A stretch of 41,271 nt of DNA from positions 1-41,271 of the forward strand of contig CACJKN010000010.1 of the NCBI GenBank assembly GCA_902594005.1, in the 5' to 3' direction. The notes beneath the pieces were generated by a model that was not told where the DNA came from, ran no database searches, and was given only the letters and a program-made list of their open reading frames with translations. Source of the stretch: an uncultured SAR86 cluster bacterium. Lineage in GTDB: Bacteria; Pseudomonadota; Gammaproteobacteria; Magnimaribacterales; D2472. This document shows, piece by piece, positions 40,504 through 41,271 of the stretch. Position numbers and translations under genes: made by a program. How positions within the stretch are numbered: the stretch's first letter is position 1; each line of letters begins with the position of its first letter.

Positions 40504-41271
40504 TGAAATTTTGTGTTGAAAAATATATCGACATTATTCTAAAAAAATCTTTTATTAGCTTTTCTGTACTTTTTATATTTTTAGTAAGCTTGTATCCGGG
40601 TATTTCTAACTTCCAGCTTGATGCATCTTCTGACTCACTAGTATTGGAAAATGATCCAGACCTCAAGACATACAGAGAAATGGGTAACTTATTTTCTGAT
40701 TCTGATTTTCTTATTGTTACTTTGCGCCCTAATGAGGGTATTTTTAATAACAAATCACTACAAAGAATTGAAAAGATCGAGAATGAGATTCTTAAAATAG
40801 ATGGAGTTAATCAAGTTTTATCGATTCTTGATGCACCAATAGTTGAACAGCCAAAAGTCTCTCTATCGGAGATAGGTGACAATATAAAATATTTACTTGA
40901 TGAAAGTATTGATCTGCAAAAAGCAAAACAGGAAATATTAAGTAACCCTATTTATCAAGAATTAATTGTAAGCACGGATGGCTCAACAACAGCTTTTCAA
41001 ATTTTACTTGATAAGAATAAAAGTTATGAGAGCTTAATTCAGCAAAGATATGATCTGCTTAACTCAGATAAGCCAAGCATTTTATTTGAAGTTAATCGTA
41101 AAATTAATGAACAAAATTCATTAATTCAAGAAAAAGAAAAAAGGATTGTTGCAGAAATAAGATCTGTAATAAGCAACAACAGAGATTTTGGTGTGCTTTT
41201 CTTGGGTGGGCCAGCAATGATAGCTAACGATATGATTGATTTTATTAAGTCTGATCTTTCTATTTTTGGTC
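40503..41271 (+). CDS. RND/MMPL superfamily exporter, 5' part
   Basis: An open frame begins with the ATG at 40503, which overlaps the bolA stop (TAATG), and runs to the end of the window: 256 codons, with the 3' end missing. The translation starts MKFCVEKYIDIIL, followed by a membrane helix (about 17-35, ISFSVLFIFLVSLYPGIS). Then comes FQLDASSDSLVLENDPDLK, a motif typical of the predicted RND exporters of COG1033. The rest so far is the first periplasmic loop, ending at the second membrane segment. Such proteins export lipids or hydrophobic compounds by proton exchange. The 1-base overlap suggests an operon with bolA. Confidence 0.88.
   Translation, partial: MKFCVEKYIDIILKKSFISFSVLFIFLVSLYPGISNFQLDASSDSLVLENDPDLKTYREMGNLFSDSDFLIVTLRPNEGIFNNKSLQRIEKIENEILKIDGVNQVLSILDAPIVEQPKVSLSEIGDNIKYLLDESIDLQKAKQEILSNPIYQELIVSTDGSTTAFQILLDKNKSYESLIQQRYDLLNSDKPSILFEVNRKINEQNSLIQEKEKRIVAEIRSVISNNRDFGVLFLGGPAMIANDMIDFIKSDLSIFG

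Noticed and set aside
1-41271. CRISPR array, insertion sequence, prophage, toxin-antitoxin or restriction system
   Set aside because: I found no regularly spaced repeats, no transposase or integrase and no such gene pairs; the HNH-type domain is in an exported lipoprotein and not in a defence cassette.

Overview
The window is about 41 kb of AT-rich, tightly packed bacterial chromosome. It carries three large TonB-dependent receptors (TBDRs), a Vibrio TonB2-type energising operon, FabI, DksA, BolA and glutaryl-CoA dehydrogenase. Many genes overlap or are only a few bases apart. This suggests an oligotrophic marine gammaproteobacterium with a streamlined genome, SAR86-like. That placement is inferred from gene content and base composition; no marker phylogeny was possible. 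I see no rRNA, CRISPR array, insertion sequence, prophage or integrase.

Layout. 1-1740: the 3' end of dnaQ and gltX. 1733-11702, all minus strand: fabI, a thiolase-like gene, an M20 amidohydrolase, TBDR1, a DASS anion transporter and gamma-glutamyltransferase. 11843-16994, plus strand: TBDR2, a dksA lacking two zinc ligands, a metallo-beta-lactamase-fold hydrolase, tRNA-Ala(GGC) and a shikimate-kinase-like P-loop kinase. 17003-23659: an SDR, a surface lipoprotein with a predicted HNH nuclease domain, a duplicated-domain lipoprotein, a second SDR with an amidohydrolase, thymidine kinase, a mini-Smr protein and gcdH. 23662-29017: an S9 peptidase divergent from TBDR3. 29150-34067: a six-gene TonB2-type operon (DUF3450, TtpC, ExbB, ExbD, TonB, TPR). 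34115-38297: a split MacAB-like exporter coupled to a glycosyltransferase. 38260-40160, minus: a second glycosyltransferase and an ELM1/DUF1022 protein. 40207-end: bolA and the start of an RND/MMPL exporter.

How the genes fit together. Most of the window serves the cell envelope and scavenging. The TBDRs would import substrates across the outer membrane using the encoded TonB2 complex. Periplasmic or anchored hydrolases (Ggt, M20, S9, amidohydrolase, MBL-fold protein, HNH nuclease) would break down peptides, conjugates or DNA. DASS and catabolic enzymes such as GcdH would take up and use the products.

The least expected signal is regulatory. Seven genes have a TATAAT-like -10 hexamer ending 6 or 7 bases before the ATG, which predicts leaderless mRNAs. 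In one case a single palindromic ATTATAAT serves two divergent leaderless genes (tdk and smr) with exactly 6 bases on each side. The envelope genes instead have Shine-Dalgarno leaders and intrinsic terminators. A 24-nt element containing a TyrR-box-like palindrome occurs twice, in the same orientation, before the S9 peptidase and the MacAB-like operon (21 of 24 bases identical). TBDR2 has a perfect 20-bp palindrome just before its leader.
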